Shown: positions 1 through 9,613, counted from the stretch's first letter. The stretch is 64,000 nucleotides of DNA from DATFQE01 sp963733845 (GCA_963733845.1 CAVTEM010000011.1:177936-241935); one strand, 5' to 3'. The notes: generated by a model from the sequence alone, not told the origin. A program made the numbers and translations.

Positions 1-708
1 TCCGGCGCCGGCGAGATCGAGATCGAGACCCAGCCGGGCCGCGAGGCCTTCGTCCGCCTTTCGCCGCTCGACGACCAGGAGATCACCCGTGAGGCGATCG
101 AGGGCGCGACCGTCGAGGTGCAGGGCACCGAGCTGCTCGTCAAGGTGAAGGAGAAGCGCTTCGGCCTCGGCTCGAGCCCGCAGATCCGTGCGGAGATCCG
201 CTGCCCCGAGGGGATCGCGACGGCACTGCACACGGCGTCGGGCGACATCCGCGTGCGCGGGAGCCTGGGCGAGACCAAGACGCACGTCGCCTCGGGCGAC
301 GTCCAGCTCGACGGGGTCGACGGCCGGCTGGAAGCTCACTCCGCCAGCGGCGACGTGATCGTCAACCGCGTCGGCGCCGACGCCGAGGTCCACAGTGCCT
401 CCGGCGACGTCCAGCTGCGCCGCACCGAGTCACGCGTCTCGATCAGGAGCGCGTCCGGCGACGTCTCGCTCGACGACGCCGGCGGCGGGCCGATCAAGGT
501 CCACTCCGCGTCGGGCGACGTCCGCGTTGGTGTCCGCTCGGGCCGGCGGGTCGACGTCGACGTCCGCACCGTCAGCGGCGAGGCGCACTCCGAGATCCCG
601 CTCGACGGCTCGGGCGAAGGCGACGCCGATGCCCCACTGGTCGAGATCAAGGTGAACGGCGTGAGCGGCGACGTCCACATCGGGCGCGCGGCCGAAATCG
701 CCGCCTGA
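1..708 (+). CDS. DUF4097 family beta-repeat protein (5' partial)
   Basis: The reading frame is open from the first base of the window, so the N-terminus is missing; 235 residues are visible. The protein is built from a short repeat ending in SGDV/SGDI that recurs about eight times every 17-25 residues (TASGDI, VASGDV, SASGDV four times, VSGEA, VSGDV). This pattern is typical of DUF4097/YvlB-like right-handed beta-helix proteins, which are often made with envelope-stress or anti-sigma systems. No signal peptide or membrane segment is visible, but the N-terminus is absent. Function is unknown. Family assignment is from the repeat pattern and is fairly safe; any role is inference. Confidence 0.8.
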   Translation, partial: SGAGEIEIETQPGREAFVRLSPLDDQEITREAIEGATVEVQGTELLVKVKEKRFGLGSSPQIRAEIRCPEGIATALHTASGDIRVRGSLGETKTHVASGDVQLDGVDGRLEAHSASGDVIVNRVGADAEVHSASGDVQLRRTESRVSIRSASGDVSLDDAGGGPIKVHSASGDVRVGVRSGRRVDVDVRTVSGEAHSEIPLDGSGEGDADAPLVEIKVNGVSGDVHIGRAAEIAA

Positions 709-806
709 CCAGGCCCTTTCCCGCCCGGCAGCCGGAAGGCGTTTGACTTCGCAATAGACGTTGCGATATAGACGCCTCTCTACACCCGGTGAAAGGGGGA
801 GATATC

Positions 807-3602
807 GTGCGGAGAGGCGAGCGATATCACGCGCGTCGGAAGCGAACGGTTGCCCTGATCCTCGACCTGATGGGGATCGGCATCGTCGCCGGTCTGGTCG
901 CCGCATTCTTCGCGCTCGGCCCAGGCGCGAGCTCAGGCGGAAGCGACGGTCAGATCGACCTGGCGGCGAAGAACGCGTCGGCGATCGGCTCCATCCGCGA
1001 GCGAGGCCAGGAGGAGGAGGAAGGCGGCGCTGCCCTGGACTCGTTCCGAGACCATGCCTACCCGGCCACGAGCATCGCGATCGAGAAGATCCAGCGCTCG
1101 ATCGCAGCCGACAAGGCGGTGAAGAGCCGCGGCTCGCGGCGGTCGCTCGACTGGGAGTTCCTCGGGCCCGACCGGCTCGAGGTCGACCGACTCGGCACGC
1201 AGACGTACATCAAGGGGACGGAGTGGTCCGGACGCGTCACCGCGCTGGCCGTCGACCCGCGCTGCAACAGCCACGCCTGCACGCTCTACGCGACAGCGGC
1301 CGGCGGCGGTGTCTGGCGGACGACGAACGCGCTCACGCGCAGGCCGCACTGGACGTTCATCTCGGACGAGATCCCCTCGAACGCGATCGGCTCGATCGCG
1401 ATCGACCCGAACGACAGCACCGGCCGGACGATCTACGTCGGGACGGGCGAGGCCAACAACAGCGGCGACAGCGAGGCCGGCCTCGGTCTCTACGTCACGA
1501 GGGACGGCGGCAAGAACTGGGCACTCGTGCCGGGTTCGTTCGCGGTCACCAACAACCGTGCCATCGCCTGGGTCGCCATCGACCCGAGCTCCCCGAACCA
1601 CATCCTGCTCGGCACCCGCACGGGCGTACACGGCATCGGCTCCAACTCCACCAGCACCGGCGCGCCGCCCGGAGCTCCGGCCGTTGGGATCTACGAGTCG
1701 CGCGACGGCGGTCAGAGCTTCGCGCTCGTCCAGGCCGGCCAGACCAACGAGGTCCGGTTCGACCCGGGCGATCCAGGGGTCGTCTACGCGACGGTCGCCG
1801 GCGTCGGCCTGCTCCGCTCGTCGGCCGGCGGGGCAGCAGGCACGTGGGAGACGATCTTCTCCCTCAACCGCGCCCGCTTCTCGTTCTCACCGGTGCGCCT
1901 GCCGAACGGGAAGACCAGGATCTACCTGTCGGACTCGAGCGCCGGAGCGATCTCGAGCCAGGCCTACCGCGTCGACGACGCGACCCAGCCGGCGGCAACG
2001 CTGACCGCCTCGGACAACGCCGCCTGGGTCCGGCTCTCCAACGCCGTCGACGGCACTCCAGGCTTCGCGACCTGGGGTTACTGCAACACGCCGCTCGTCG
2101 GCTCCCAGTGCAGCTACGACCAGTTCATCCTCTCGCCGGCCGACAGCCCGAACATGGTCGTGCTCGGCGGGCTGATGCACTACGAGGAGCTGCCGCCGTA
2201 CGCCGGAGCGGACCGCTCGAACGGCCGTGCGGTGTTCCTGTCGACAGACGCGGGCGCCACCTGGACCGACCTGACCGGTGACGTCGAACTCGAGTCGATG
2301 CACCCGGATCAGCACGCGATTGCGTTCGTGCCGGGCGACCCGGACCAGATGTTCGTCGGGTCGGACGGCGGCGTGATCCGCACGAACGGTCGCTACGTGG
2401 ATGCGACCGACCAGTGCGTGACGCGCGGTCTCACGGGCATCGACCTCGTCGATTGCCAGATGTGGCTGAAGCGCATCCCATCCCGGCTCGAGCCGATCAA
2501 CGACGGCCTCGCGACGCTGCAGATGTACAGCATCGGCGTAAGCCCGCACGACCCGACCAACGAGGCGCTCGCGGGCACGCAGGACAACGGCTCGATCAGC
2601 TTCAGCGGCTCCAAGACCTGGCGTCTCGGCGTCACGGGCGACGGCGGCGACGCAGGCTTTGACGCCGTCGACCCGGCGATCCGCTTCCACACCTACTTCT
2701 TCGGGCTGACGGATGTGAACTTCCGCGGCGACGATCCGAAGACGTGGATCTGGATCGCCGATCCGTTCAACACCGGCGTGGGCGAGTCGATCCGCTTCTA
2801 CCCGCCGACGATCGCCGACCCCGTCCGTTCGAGGACGATCTTCGTCGGCGCGGCACGCGTGTGGCGGATCGTGATCGACGAGGCCGAACAGGCCTTCATG
2901 GAAGCGCACTGCAACACGACGAACCAGTTCGGGACGAGCGACCGGCTCTTCACCGGCGACTGCGGCCGGGGTTGGGCTCCGCTCGGCGGGGCGACGCTCA
3001 CCGGCACGGCGTTCGGGACGACCAAGGCCGGGAGCAACCTCGTGGGGATCAACCGGGGCGCCGACGACAACACGCTCTGGGCGACGACCGGCGGCGGTCG
3101 TGTGCTCGTCTCGAAGAACGCGAACGCTGCCGATCCCGCATCGGTGACGTTCACGCGGGTCGACACGGCGGCGCAGCCGAACCGCGTGCCGTCGTCCGTG
3201 TACGTCGACCCGACGAACCCGAACCACGCAATCGTGACCTTCTCGGGCTACAACGCGACCACGCCGGCCCTCCCCGGCCACGTGTTCGACGTCGTGTTCG
3301 ACCCGGCTGCGGGAACCACCGCGTGGACGGACATCTCGTACGACCTCCTCGACCAGCCGGTGAACGACGCCGTCCTCGATGCGGAGACGGGCGACGTCTA
3401 CGTGTCGACCGACTTCGGCGTCGATCGGCTCGCGGCGGGCACGCAGACCTGGATCCCGGCGGCGGACGACCTGCCGACGGCAACCGTGTCCGGTCTGACG
3501 CTCGTGACCGTGAAGAGGAACGGCGACGGCGTCCGCAAGGGCGACCGTCTGATCTACGCGGCCACGCACGGCCGCGGCGCCTACCGCCTGCATCTGCGCT
3601 AG
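807..3602 (+). CDS. Secreted sortilin/VPS10-like beta-propeller (Asp-box) protein
   Basis: A 931-residue protein with a basic N-terminus followed by one hydrophobic segment (about residues 15-35), suggesting a signal anchor or export signal. The rest is a propeller with Asp-box/BNR motifs, for example YVTRDGGKNW, YESRDGGQSF and FLSTDAGATW, as in sialidase- and VPS10-like glycosyl-hydrolase-fold proteins. GTG at 807 is preferred over GTG at 789 because the purine-rich AAAGGGGGA ends 6 bases before 807. An extracellular binding or hydrolytic role is plausible, but no catalytic residues can be assigned. A strong hairpin at 3615-3657 follows and separates it from the convergent DUF354 gene. Confidence 0.8.
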   Translation: MRRGERYHARRKRTVALILDLMGIGIVAGLVAAFFALGPGASSGGSDGQIDLAAKNASAIGSIRERGQEEEEGGAALDSFRDHAYPATSIAIEKIQRSIAADKAVKSRGSRRSLDWEFLGPDRLEVDRLGTQTYIKGTEWSGRVTALAVDPRCNSHACTLYATAAGGGVWRTTNALTRRPHWTFISDEIPSNAIGSIAIDPNDSTGRTIYVGTGEANNSGDSEAGLGLYVTRDGGKNWALVPGSFAVTNNRAIAWVAIDPSSPNHILLGTRTGVHGIGSNSTSTGAPPGAPAVGIYESRDGGQSFALVQAGQTNEVRFDPGDPGVVYATVAGVGLLRSSAGGAAGTWETIFSLNRARFSFSPVRLPNGKTRIYLSDSSAGAISSQAYRVDDATQPAATLTASDNAAWVRLSNAVDGTPGFATWGYCNTPLVGSQCSYDQFILSPADSPNMVVLGGLMHYEELPPYAGADRSNGRAVFLSTDAGATWTDLTGDVELESMHPDQHAIAFVPGDPDQMFVGSDGGVIRTNGRYVDATDQCVTRGLTGIDLVDCQMWLKRIPSRLEPINDGLATLQMYSIGVSPHDPTNEALAGTQDNGSISFSGSKTWRLGVTGDGGDAGFDAVDPAIRFHTYFFGLTDVNFRGDDPKTWIWIADPFNTGVGESIRFYPPTIADPVRSRTIFVGAARVWRIVIDEAEQAFMEAHCNTTNQFGTSDRLFTGDCGRGWAPLGGATLTGTAFGTTKAGSNLVGINRGADDNTLWATTGGGRVLVSKNANAADPASVTFTRVDTAAQPNRVPSSVYVDPTNPNHAIVTFSGYNATTPALPGHVFDVVFDPAAGTTAWTDISYDLLDQPVNDAVLDAETGDVYVSTDFGVDRLAAGTQTWIPAADDLPTATVSGLTLVTVKRNGDGVRKGDRLIYAATHGRGAYRLHLR

Positions 3603-3614
3603 GCGTTCCCCTAT

Positions 3615-3657
3615 GCTCGAGCTTGCTCAGCCCAACCGGGGCTGAGCGAGCTCGAGC
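3615..3657. terminator. Bidirectional terminator hairpin, 19-bp stem
   Basis: Left arm 3615-3633 (GCTCGAGCTTGCTCAGCCC) pairs with 3639-3657 around a 5-base loop, with a single T-G wobble. It lies between convergent genes, and the stop codon plus last codons of the reverse-strand DUF354 gene fall inside it. There is no T tract. Confidence 0.75.
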
Positions 3658-4637
3658 AGCCTGCGGGGGTCACGGCGCACCCGTGACGACGCCGCCCCCG
3701 CCGGCTTCTTCCTCAGCTCGATCTCGGCGGGGTCGGCGAGCAGCTTCAGCCGCCCTTCGGCAACGAGCCGCTCGTCGACGCCGCCGAGACGCCCCTCGAA
3801 GATCGACCAGACGGGCGTGCCGAGGACCGCTGCCTCGCGGTTCATCGTGCCGCCGGCCGAGACGAGCACATCGGCGAACGCGACCAGGCTGCTGCCGTCG
3901 ACGGCGCGGTCGGGCACGACGAAGCGCTCGCTGACGGCTCGCACGGCCCGGCGCTGCTCGTCCGTGCGGGCCAGGACGACGGTCTGGGCCTCCTCGGCAG
4001 CGAGCCGCCGGAGCACGCGGTCGAGCAGCGCGTTCTCCGAGCCGCCGAGGTAGAGCGCGTACGACGGGGCCGTGCGCACGACGCAGATCATGCGGCGGCG
4101 GTCGAGCCCGAGCTGCCTCACGACCGACGAGTCCGGTTCCCAGTCCGAGAGGTAGTACTCCTCCTTCAGCCCTTCGAACTGCACCAGCTTCGGCGGCCTC
4201 GCGCCGTAGCGCTCCAGTCGCTCGGGCGGGATCGCGTCCGGCACGAGCACGCGGTCCGCGAGCCGGCAGACGACGTTGTGCTGGGCGGTCGCCCACTCGT
4301 AGTCGAACATCGTCGTGTTCGGGACCCGCAGCAGCCTGGCAGCCGGCGGCAGGTCGACAGAGGCGTGGCCGAGCGCGAAGTCGAAGTTGCGTCCGCGCCC
4401 GAAGCGGAGCAGCCCGCGGACCCGGCCAGCGGCGGCGAGCGCCTTCCCGGCCCGGCCGGCGCCTCCGTACCGGCCGATCGCGCGGTACGGGTGTCCCCAG
4501 TCGTCGAGGAGCTCGAGCGTGTGCGAGAGCGGCCTCGCGGTCAGCTCCACGTCGTGGCCGTCCGCCTCGAGCAGCTCCACGAGCGGCCGCAGCACGGGCA
4601 CGTGGGCCGTGTTCGTCAGGTCGAACCAGACGCGCAT
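3627..4637 (-). CDS. DUF354 family protein (glycosyltransferase-B-like fold)
   Basis: A 336-residue protein beginning MRVWFDLTNTAHVPVLRPL, the usual N-terminus of DUF354 proteins, which resemble UDP-GlcNAc 2-epimerase/MurG-type GT-B enzymes and are found in archaeal and bacterial surface-polysaccharide loci. Conserved features include the internal TTMFDYEWA and the C-terminal SAGGTMNREAAVLGTPVWS, a typical nucleotide-sugar-binding half. Start ATG at 4637 was chosen because homology begins there; the same frame runs further upstream only into the broken acetyltransferase gene. The substrate is unknown. Confidence 0.8.
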   Translation of the reverse strand: MRVWFDLTNTAHVPVLRPLVELLEADGHDVELTARPLSHTLELLDDWGHPYRAIGRYGGAGRAGKALAAAGRVRGLLRFGRGRNFDFALGHASVDLPPAARLLRVPNTTMFDYEWATAQHNVVCRLADRVLVPDAIPPERLERYGARPPKLVQFEGLKEEYYLSDWEPDSSVVRQLGLDRRRMICVVRTAPSYALYLGGSENALLDRVLRRLAAEEAQTVVLARTDEQRRAVRAVSERFVVPDRAVDGSSLVAFADVLVSAGGTMNREAAVLGTPVWSIFEGRLGGVDERLVAEGRLKLLADPAEIELRKKPAGAASSRVRRDPRRLLELAQPRLG

Positions 4638-4644
4638 CGAGCTT

Positions 4645-5166
4645 CTACGAGCTCCGCTCGACGCTGTAGCGCACCAGGGTCTGGCCGTAGAGGTCGACCT
4701 CGCTCTCGAACGGTCATGCCCATCTTCTCCATCACGCGCGTCGAGCCGCGGTTGGCGGGGAAGGCGAGCGCGACGACCCGGTCGAGCCCGCGCTCGGCGA
4801 ATGCGCGTCGTCAGCCAGGCGCCCGCGGCCTCGGTCGCATACCCGCGGTTCCAGACCTCCCGCGCGAAGTGGTAGGCGACCTCCACGTCGGGGCCCTTCC
4901 ACTCGACCGGGAAACAGCCCGCAGACCCCCACGACCCGGCCGCTCTCGCGCTCGACGACCGCGCAGAGTCCGTAGCCGGTCTCTTCGAAGCGCGACCGCG
5001 TGCCGCGTCGACCCGCTCGCTCGTTTCTCGAGCAAGGTGGACGGCCGGCCGAGGGCAGGTACCGCATCACCTCCGGGATCGCCCCACACCTGCGTGCAGC
5101 GGCTTCGGCGTCCGAGGCCTCGAGCGGACGGTAGCTCAGCCGTTCCGTCGGTTCCGGCAGCGTCAC
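4645..5166 (-). pseudogene. GNAT acetyltransferase (RimJ/RimL type), frameshifted
   Basis: Translation in three successive frames reconstructs one GNAT domain: N-terminal RLSYRPLEASDAEAAARRCG, central GLCAVVERESGRVVGVCGLF, then EVAYHFAREVWNRGYATEA (the acetyl-CoA-binding helix region) and a C-terminal VRYSVERSS before a stop at 4645. GTG at 5166 is the likely start. At least three single-base shifts are needed. The pieces are complete and in order, so sequencing error is more likely than true decay. It probably forms an operon with the DUF354 gene 8 bases downstream. Confidence 0.7.
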
Positions 5167-5247
5167 GATCCGGAACTCTAAGCATGACCCACAATCTCAG
5201 GCCAGAAAACCGCTCCTGAAGCGGCATTAGGCTGTTACAAGCTTTGG

Positions 5248-5253
5248 TATGCT
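5248..5253 (+). promoter_or_regulatory. Leaderless -10 hexamer of the ATP synthase operon
   Basis: TATGCT ends 8 bases before ATG 5262, so transcription should begin at or next to the start codon. No clear -35 motif is visible. Confidence 0.45.
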
Positions 5254-5261
5254 CGCGGCGG

Positions 5262-5462
5262 ATGGAGCCCTCTCCGAGCCAGTTTCAGCCCGCAGGGGCA
5301 GGCGCGCTCCTGGTAGGGACGACCGCCGGGGCGGCCGGAGTCGGGGCACTAGTCGGCTGGGCCGCGGGCTCGCCGGGGCTGGGCGCGCTCGGCGGCGCGA
5401 TCGTCGGCATCCCGGCCGGCGTCTTCGTCGTCTACCGCCGCTACCGCGGCTACTTCACGTGA
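5262..5462 (+). CDS. atpZ: AtpZ/AtpI-like small membrane protein heading the ATP synthase operon
   Basis: A 66-residue protein with two glycine- and alanine-rich hydrophobic helices separated by a short AAGSPGLGAL turn and a basic C-terminus (YRRYRGYFT), as in AtpZ-like F0 assembly proteins. It is first in the atp cluster and overlaps atpI by four bases (GTGA), so the two are translationally coupled. ATG 5262 is preferred to the upstream in-frame TTG 5244 because a -10 hexamer sits at 5248-5253 and would make the TTG untranscribed. The role in F0 assembly is known from the family, not shown here. Confidence 0.65.
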   Translation: MEPSPSQFQPAGAGALLVGTTAGAAGVGALVGWAAGSPGLGALGGAIVGIPAGVFVVYRRYRGYFT

Positions 5463-5854
5463 GCGCGAGGGTCTTCCAGACCCCACGGCCGGTTCCCTCG
5501 CGGCTCGTCCCTGTGGCCGGCGGGGCGCTCGTGATCGCACTGGCATTTCCGGTCTTCCTCGCCGCGGGCTGGCCGCTCGCGGGCTGGGCGCTCGCCGCGG
5601 TGCTCTGGCTCGCCGGCCAGACGCTGTCCCTGGTCCTCACGCGCCTGCGCCCGGACGCGGGTAATCTCGCCGCCTCGGGCGTGGTGGGGATCTCGATGAT
5701 GTTTCGCGCAGTCGCAGTCGGCGTCGTCCTGATCGTCGTCGCCGCCGGCGACCCCGAGGTCGGCGTCGCGGCCGCAGTCGTCTACGCGCTGGCCTACACG
5801 CTCGAGCTGGCGCTGTCGCTGCTCTCCTACTTCGGAAACGAGCCAGCCGCGTGA
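5459..5854 (+). CDS. atpI: ATP synthase subunit I (AtpI-like)
   Basis: A 131-residue protein with four predicted membrane helices and little soluble sequence, in the position expected for the AtpI/UncI protein that assists c-ring assembly. GTG 5459 overlaps the atpZ stop (GTGA), and its own TGA overlaps the atpB start by four bases. The sequence is divergent, so assignment rests on topology and on its place between atpZ and atpB. Confidence 0.65.
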   Translation: MSARVFQTPRPVPSRLVPVAGGALVIALAFPVFLAAGWPLAGWALAAVLWLAGQTLSLVLTRLRPDAGNLAASGVVGISMMFRAVAVGVVLIVVAAGDPEVGVAAAVVYALAYTLELALSLLSYFGNEPAA

Positions 5855-6728
5855 AGCGCGCCCTTGCACTCATCACCACTCTCGCCCTGCTCGCCCCGCA
5901 GGTCGCGCTCGCGCAGGAGGAAGAGGAGGAGTTCGACCCGAGCCACGAGTTCGAGCAGCACGAGTGGATCCCGATCCACATCGGCCCGCTCGACCTCTCG
6001 ATCACGAAGGCCGTGGCCTACCTGATGCTCGGCTCGGTGCTCACGATCGCGTTAGGGATCGTGCTGATGCGCTGGCGGACGGCGGTATACCCCGAACGGC
6101 GCCAGAGCGCGGGCGAGATCATCTACGACATCGCCCAGACGAACGTCGCCGAGCAGGGGCTGCCCGACGAAGGCGATCGGACCGCTGGTTCCCGTACGTC
6201 GCGACGCTGCTGCTCTTCATCTTCACGGTCAACCTGCTCGGGTTCATCCCGCTACCGCTCTCGGACGAGACGTTCACGCTCTTCGGCGTGGAGCTGCCGA
6301 CCCTCGCGATCTACGCGGCGACGTCGTCGCTCTCGGTCACGCTCGCCCTCGCGCTGATGAGCTGGGTCTTCACGCACGTCGAGGGCATCCGCGAGAACGG
6401 CGCGGTCGGCTACTTCAAGAGCTGGATCCCCGACGTGCCCAAGGCGATGTACCCGCTGATCGTCCCGCTCGAGATCCTCGGCCAGTTCATGCGGCTGATC
6501 TCGCTGAGCGTCCGGCTCTACGCGAACATGCTCGCCGGCCACATGCTGATCCTGACCTTCATCGGGCTGATGTTCGTGCTCGAGACGGTCGTACTGGCCC
6601 CGCTCGTGATTCCGGCCGCGACGGCGTTCTACCTCTTCGAGGTCGTGATCGTCGTCGGCATCCAGGCCTACATCTTCGCCGCCCTGTCAGCCATCTACAT
6701 CGGCTCGGCCATCGAGCCGGACCACTAA
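5851..6728 (+). CDS. atpB: ATP synthase F0 subunit a (frameshifted in this sequence)
   Basis: Subunit a of the proton channel. The N-terminus resembles a signal sequence (MKRALALITTLALLAPQVA), followed by an acidic stretch EEEEEFDPSH. The C-terminal half holds the family signature with the essential arginine, LSVRLYANMLAGH, and several long hydrophobic helices. The frame is broken near 6165-6185: residues through EQGLP are in one frame, and WFPYVATLLLF onward are in another. The intermediate third frame reads TKAIG, so two compensating single-base errors are likely. The gene overlaps atpI by four bases and is followed by atpE after 13 bases. Confidence 0.85.
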
Positions 6729-6741
6729 GGAGGGACCCCGC

Positions 6742-7002
6742 ATGATCGACCCTGTCCTCGCACAAGCCGATACCGCCGTCGACGCCGGCAAGGCCGTCGC
6801 GCTCGCGCTCGGCATCGGCCTCGGCTCGCTCGGAGCCGGCGTCGGCATCGGGAACATCTTCGGCTCCATGATCCAGTCGGTCGCCCGCCAGCCCGAGCTG
6901 CGGGGCGAGCTGCAGGGGATCATGTGGCTCGGCTTCGCACTCACCGAGGCCGTGGTGTTCTACGGCCTGATCGGCGGCCTGCTCGCCTTCGTCCTCGTCT
7001 AG
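6742..7002 (+). CDS. atpE: ATP synthase F0 subunit c
   Basis: An 86-residue hairpin protein that forms the rotor ring. Helix 1 has the glycine-rich GIGLGSLGAGVGIG packing motif. The polar loop is ARQPEL (residues 48-53). Helix 2 carries the ion-binding carboxylate Glu69 in GFALTEAVVFYG. The residues next to Glu69 are not those of Na+-binding rings, so proton coupling is likely (inference). A strong AGGAGG-type ribosome site precedes ATG 6742. Confidence 0.95.
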   Translation: MIDPVLAQADTAVDAGKAVALALGIGLGSLGAGVGIGNIFGSMIQSVARQPELRGELQGIMWLGFALTEAVVFYGLIGGLLAFVLV

Positions 7003-7023
7003 CCAAAAAGGAGACGCTCGCCG

Positions 7024-7548
7024 ATGCTTGCAGCGAACCCACTGATCGAGGTCACCACGGGTCTGATGATCTGGACCCTGGTCTGCTTCGGGATCACGTT
7101 CTTCGTGCTGAAGAAGTACGCCTTCGGCCCGATCCAGAAGCTCATCGACGAGCGCCGCAAGCGGATCCGCGACTCGATCGACGAGGCCGACCGGGCCCGC
7201 GACGAGGCGAGGCGCCTGCTCGAGGAGCACCGCGCGCTCATGAAGGAGGCCCGCGGCCAGGCCGAGGAGATCCTCAGCGAAGCCCGCCGCCTCGCCGACG
7301 CGCAGCGCGACCGCCTGCGCGAGGAGCTCGAGGCCGAGCGCCAGCGGCGAATCGAGGACACGCGCAAACAGGTCGAAACCGAGACGCGCCGCGCGCTCGA
7401 GCAGCTGCGGACCGAGGTGGCCGAGCTGACCGTGATCGCGACCGCCCGGGTGACCGGCAAGGTGCTCGACGACGCCGACCACCGCCGCCTGATCGACGAG
7501 GCGATCGGCGAGCTCGACTTCTCCGTCCTCGAGGGTCGCGACAACTAA
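7024..7548 (+). CDS. atpF: ATP synthase F0 subunit b
   Basis: A 174-residue peripheral-stalk subunit. One N-terminal membrane helix (about residues 10-30) leads into a long charged coiled coil rich in E, R and A (for example EARRLLEEHRALMKEARGQA), the standard layout of subunit b. AAAAGGAG precedes the start. Its stop codon TAA shares one base with the atpH start (TAATG), indicating coupled translation. Confidence 0.95.
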   Translation: MLAANPLIEVTTGLMIWTLVCFGITFFVLKKYAFGPIQKLIDERRKRIRDSIDEADRARDEARRLLEEHRALMKEARGQAEEILSEARRLADAQRDRLREELEAERQRRIEDTRKQVETETRRALEQLRTEVAELTVIATARVTGKVLDDADHRRLIDEAIGELDFSVLEGRDN

Positions 7549-8090
7549 TGGCGGTTGCCCACCGCACGTACGCGCGCGCCCTGTTCGAGGCGGCGCAGGA
7601 GGAGGGACGCCTCGAGCAGGTGCACGAGGAACTGAGCGACTTCGCGGCCACGGTCGCGGAGGTGGATCAGCTGCGCTCCGTCCTCGAGAGCCCCGAGTTC
7701 GAGTCGCGCGCGAAGGCTGCCCTGGTGGACGACGTCCTCGGCAAGGCCGACCCGCTCGTCCGCAACTTCGTCCGGCTGGTCGTCGAGAAGGGCCGCGCGG
7801 GCGAGCTCTCGGAGATCGCGCGCGAGTTCGAGACCCTCGTGGCGCGCGAGCAGGGCATCCTCGACGTCGAGCTCACGACCGCCGTGGAGCTTTCGCAACA
7901 GGACTTCGACAGCCTCGTCGAGCGAATCGGCAAGGCGTCCGGGCGCCAGGTGCGCGCCTCGCGCGCCGTCGATCCGTCGCTCGTCGGTGGCCTCGTCCTC
8001 GAGGTCGGCTCGCGCCGGCTGGACGCCAGCATTCGCGGCCGGCTCGACCGGCTGCGCCAGGAACTGACCACGAGAAGGAGCGTCGCGTGA
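7548..8090 (+). CDS. atpH: ATP synthase F1 subunit delta
   Basis: A 180-residue delta (OSCP-like) subunit that joins the b stalk to the F1 head. It starts MAVAHRTYARALFEAAQEEG, the usual delta N-terminus, and ends with the conserved DPSLVGGLVLEVGSRRLDAS motif and a basic tail. Position between atpF and atpA matches the standard bacterial order. It overlaps atpA by four bases (GTGA). Confidence 0.95.
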   Translation: MAVAHRTYARALFEAAQEEGRLEQVHEELSDFAATVAEVDQLRSVLESPEFESRAKAALVDDVLGKADPLVRNFVRLVVEKGRAGELSEIAREFETLVAREQGILDVELTTAVELSQQDFDSLVERIGKASGRQVRASRAVDPSLVGGLVLEVGSRRLDASIRGRLDRLRQELTTRRSVA

Positions 8091-9607
8091 AACTGCGTCC
8101 CGAAGAGATCACCTCGATCCTCAAGGAGCGGATCGAGAAGTTCGACGTCGAGACCGACCTGGCCGAGGTCGGCAACGTCCTCCAGGTCGGTGACGGAATC
8201 GCCCGCATCCACGGGCTCGAGAACGCCGTCGCGCTCGAGATGCTCGAGTTCGAGCACGGCGTCACCGGACTGGCGTTCAACCTCGAGGAGGACAACGTCG
8301 GCGCCGCCCTCTTCGGCGACTGGGAGCTCGTCAAGGAGGGCGAGCCCGTCAAGCGCACCGGCCGCGTCGCGAGCGTCCCCGTCGGCGACGCGCTCGTCGG
8401 CCGGATCGTCGACCCGCTCGGCAACCCGCTCGACGGCGGCGAGCCGATCCCGCGCGACCAGACCCGGCCGCTCGAGTTCAAGGCGCCCGGGGTGGTCGAT
8501 CGCCAGCCGGTCAAGGAGCCGCTGCAGACGGGCCTGAAGGCGATCGACTCGATGATCCCGATCGGCCGTGGCCAGCGCGAGCTGATCATCGGCGACCGCT
8601 CGACCGGGAAGACGGCGGTGCTCGTCGACACGATCCTGAACCAGCGCGGCCAGGACGTGATCTGCATCTACATCGCGATCGGCCAGAAGGCCTCGACGGT
8701 TGCGCAGGTGTACGAGAAGCTGCGCGAGGCGGGCGCGATGGACTACACGATCATCGTTTCGGCTTCCGCGTCCGAGGCGGCGCCGATCAAGTGGATGGCG
8801 CCGTTCGCCGGCGCTGCGATGGGCGAGCACTTCATGTTCGAGGGCAAGCACGCCCTCTGCGCCTACGACGATCTGTCGAAGCACGCCGACGCCTACCGGC
8901 AGCTCTCCCTGCTGCTGCGTCGCCCGCCGGGCCGCGAGGCCTTCCCGGGCGACGTCTTCTACCTGCACTCGCGGCTGCTCGAGCGGGCGTGCAAGCTCTC
9001 GGACGAGCTCGGCGCGGGCTCGCTCACCGCGCTGCCGGTGATCGAGACGCAGGCGGGCGACATCTCGGCCTACATCCCGACCAACGTGATCTCGATCACG
9101 GACGGCCAGATCTTCCTCGAGTCGGAGCTGTTCTTCTCGGGCGTTCGCCCGGCGATCAACGTGGGCGTCTCGGTGTCCCGCGTCGGAGGCAACGCGCAGA
9201 CGAAGGCCATGAAGAAGGTCGCCGGCCGCCTGCGCCTCGACCTCGCGCAGTACCGCGAGTTGGAGGCGTTCGCGCAGTTCGGCTCCGAGCTCGACCCGCA
9301 GACCCAGCAGACGCTGGCCCGTGGCGAGCGGATGGTGGCGACGCTCAACCAGCCGCAGTACCAGCCCTGGCCCGTCGAGGAGCAGGTGGTCGCGATCTGG
9401 GCCGGGATCAACGGCTTCCTCGACGACATCCCCGTGCAGGACGTCCCGCGCTTCCAGGAGGAGCTTCGCGAGGAGTTGCGCACCGAGGGCTCGATCTACA
9501 AGGCACTCGCCGAGAAGGGCGACCTCCCCGAGGAGCTCGAGCAGCAGATCGCCGCCGAGATCGAGAAGGCCAAGAACCGCTTCTCCAGGACCGAGGAGAA
9601 GGCCTAG
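8087..9607 (+). CDS. atpA: ATP synthase F1 subunit alpha
   Basis: A 506-residue alpha subunit, normal length. The P-loop GDRSTGKT is at residues 169-176, and the family segment VSRVGGNAQTKAMKKVAG is intact. GTG start overlaps the atpH stop. The gene ends 6 bases before a palindromic repeat element (9614-9766) that separates it from atpG. Confidence 0.97.
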   Translation: MKLRPEEITSILKERIEKFDVETDLAEVGNVLQVGDGIARIHGLENAVALEMLEFEHGVTGLAFNLEEDNVGAALFGDWELVKEGEPVKRTGRVASVPVGDALVGRIVDPLGNPLDGGEPIPRDQTRPLEFKAPGVVDRQPVKEPLQTGLKAIDSMIPIGRGQRELIIGDRSTGKTAVLVDTILNQRGQDVICIYIAIGQKASTVAQVYEKLREAGAMDYTIIVSASASEAAPIKWMAPFAGAAMGEHFMFEGKHALCAYDDLSKHADAYRQLSLLLRRPPGREAFPGDVFYLHSRLLERACKLSDELGAGSLTALPVIETQAGDISAYIPTNVISITDGQIFLESELFFSGVRPAINVGVSVSRVGGNAQTKAMKKVAGRLRLDLAQYRELEAFAQFGSELDPQTQQTLARGERMVATLNQPQYQPWPVEEQVVAIWAGINGFLDDIPVQDVPRFQEELREELRTEGSIYKALAEKGDLPEELEQQIAAEIEKAKNRFSRTEEKA

Positions 9608-9613
9608 GTGCCC

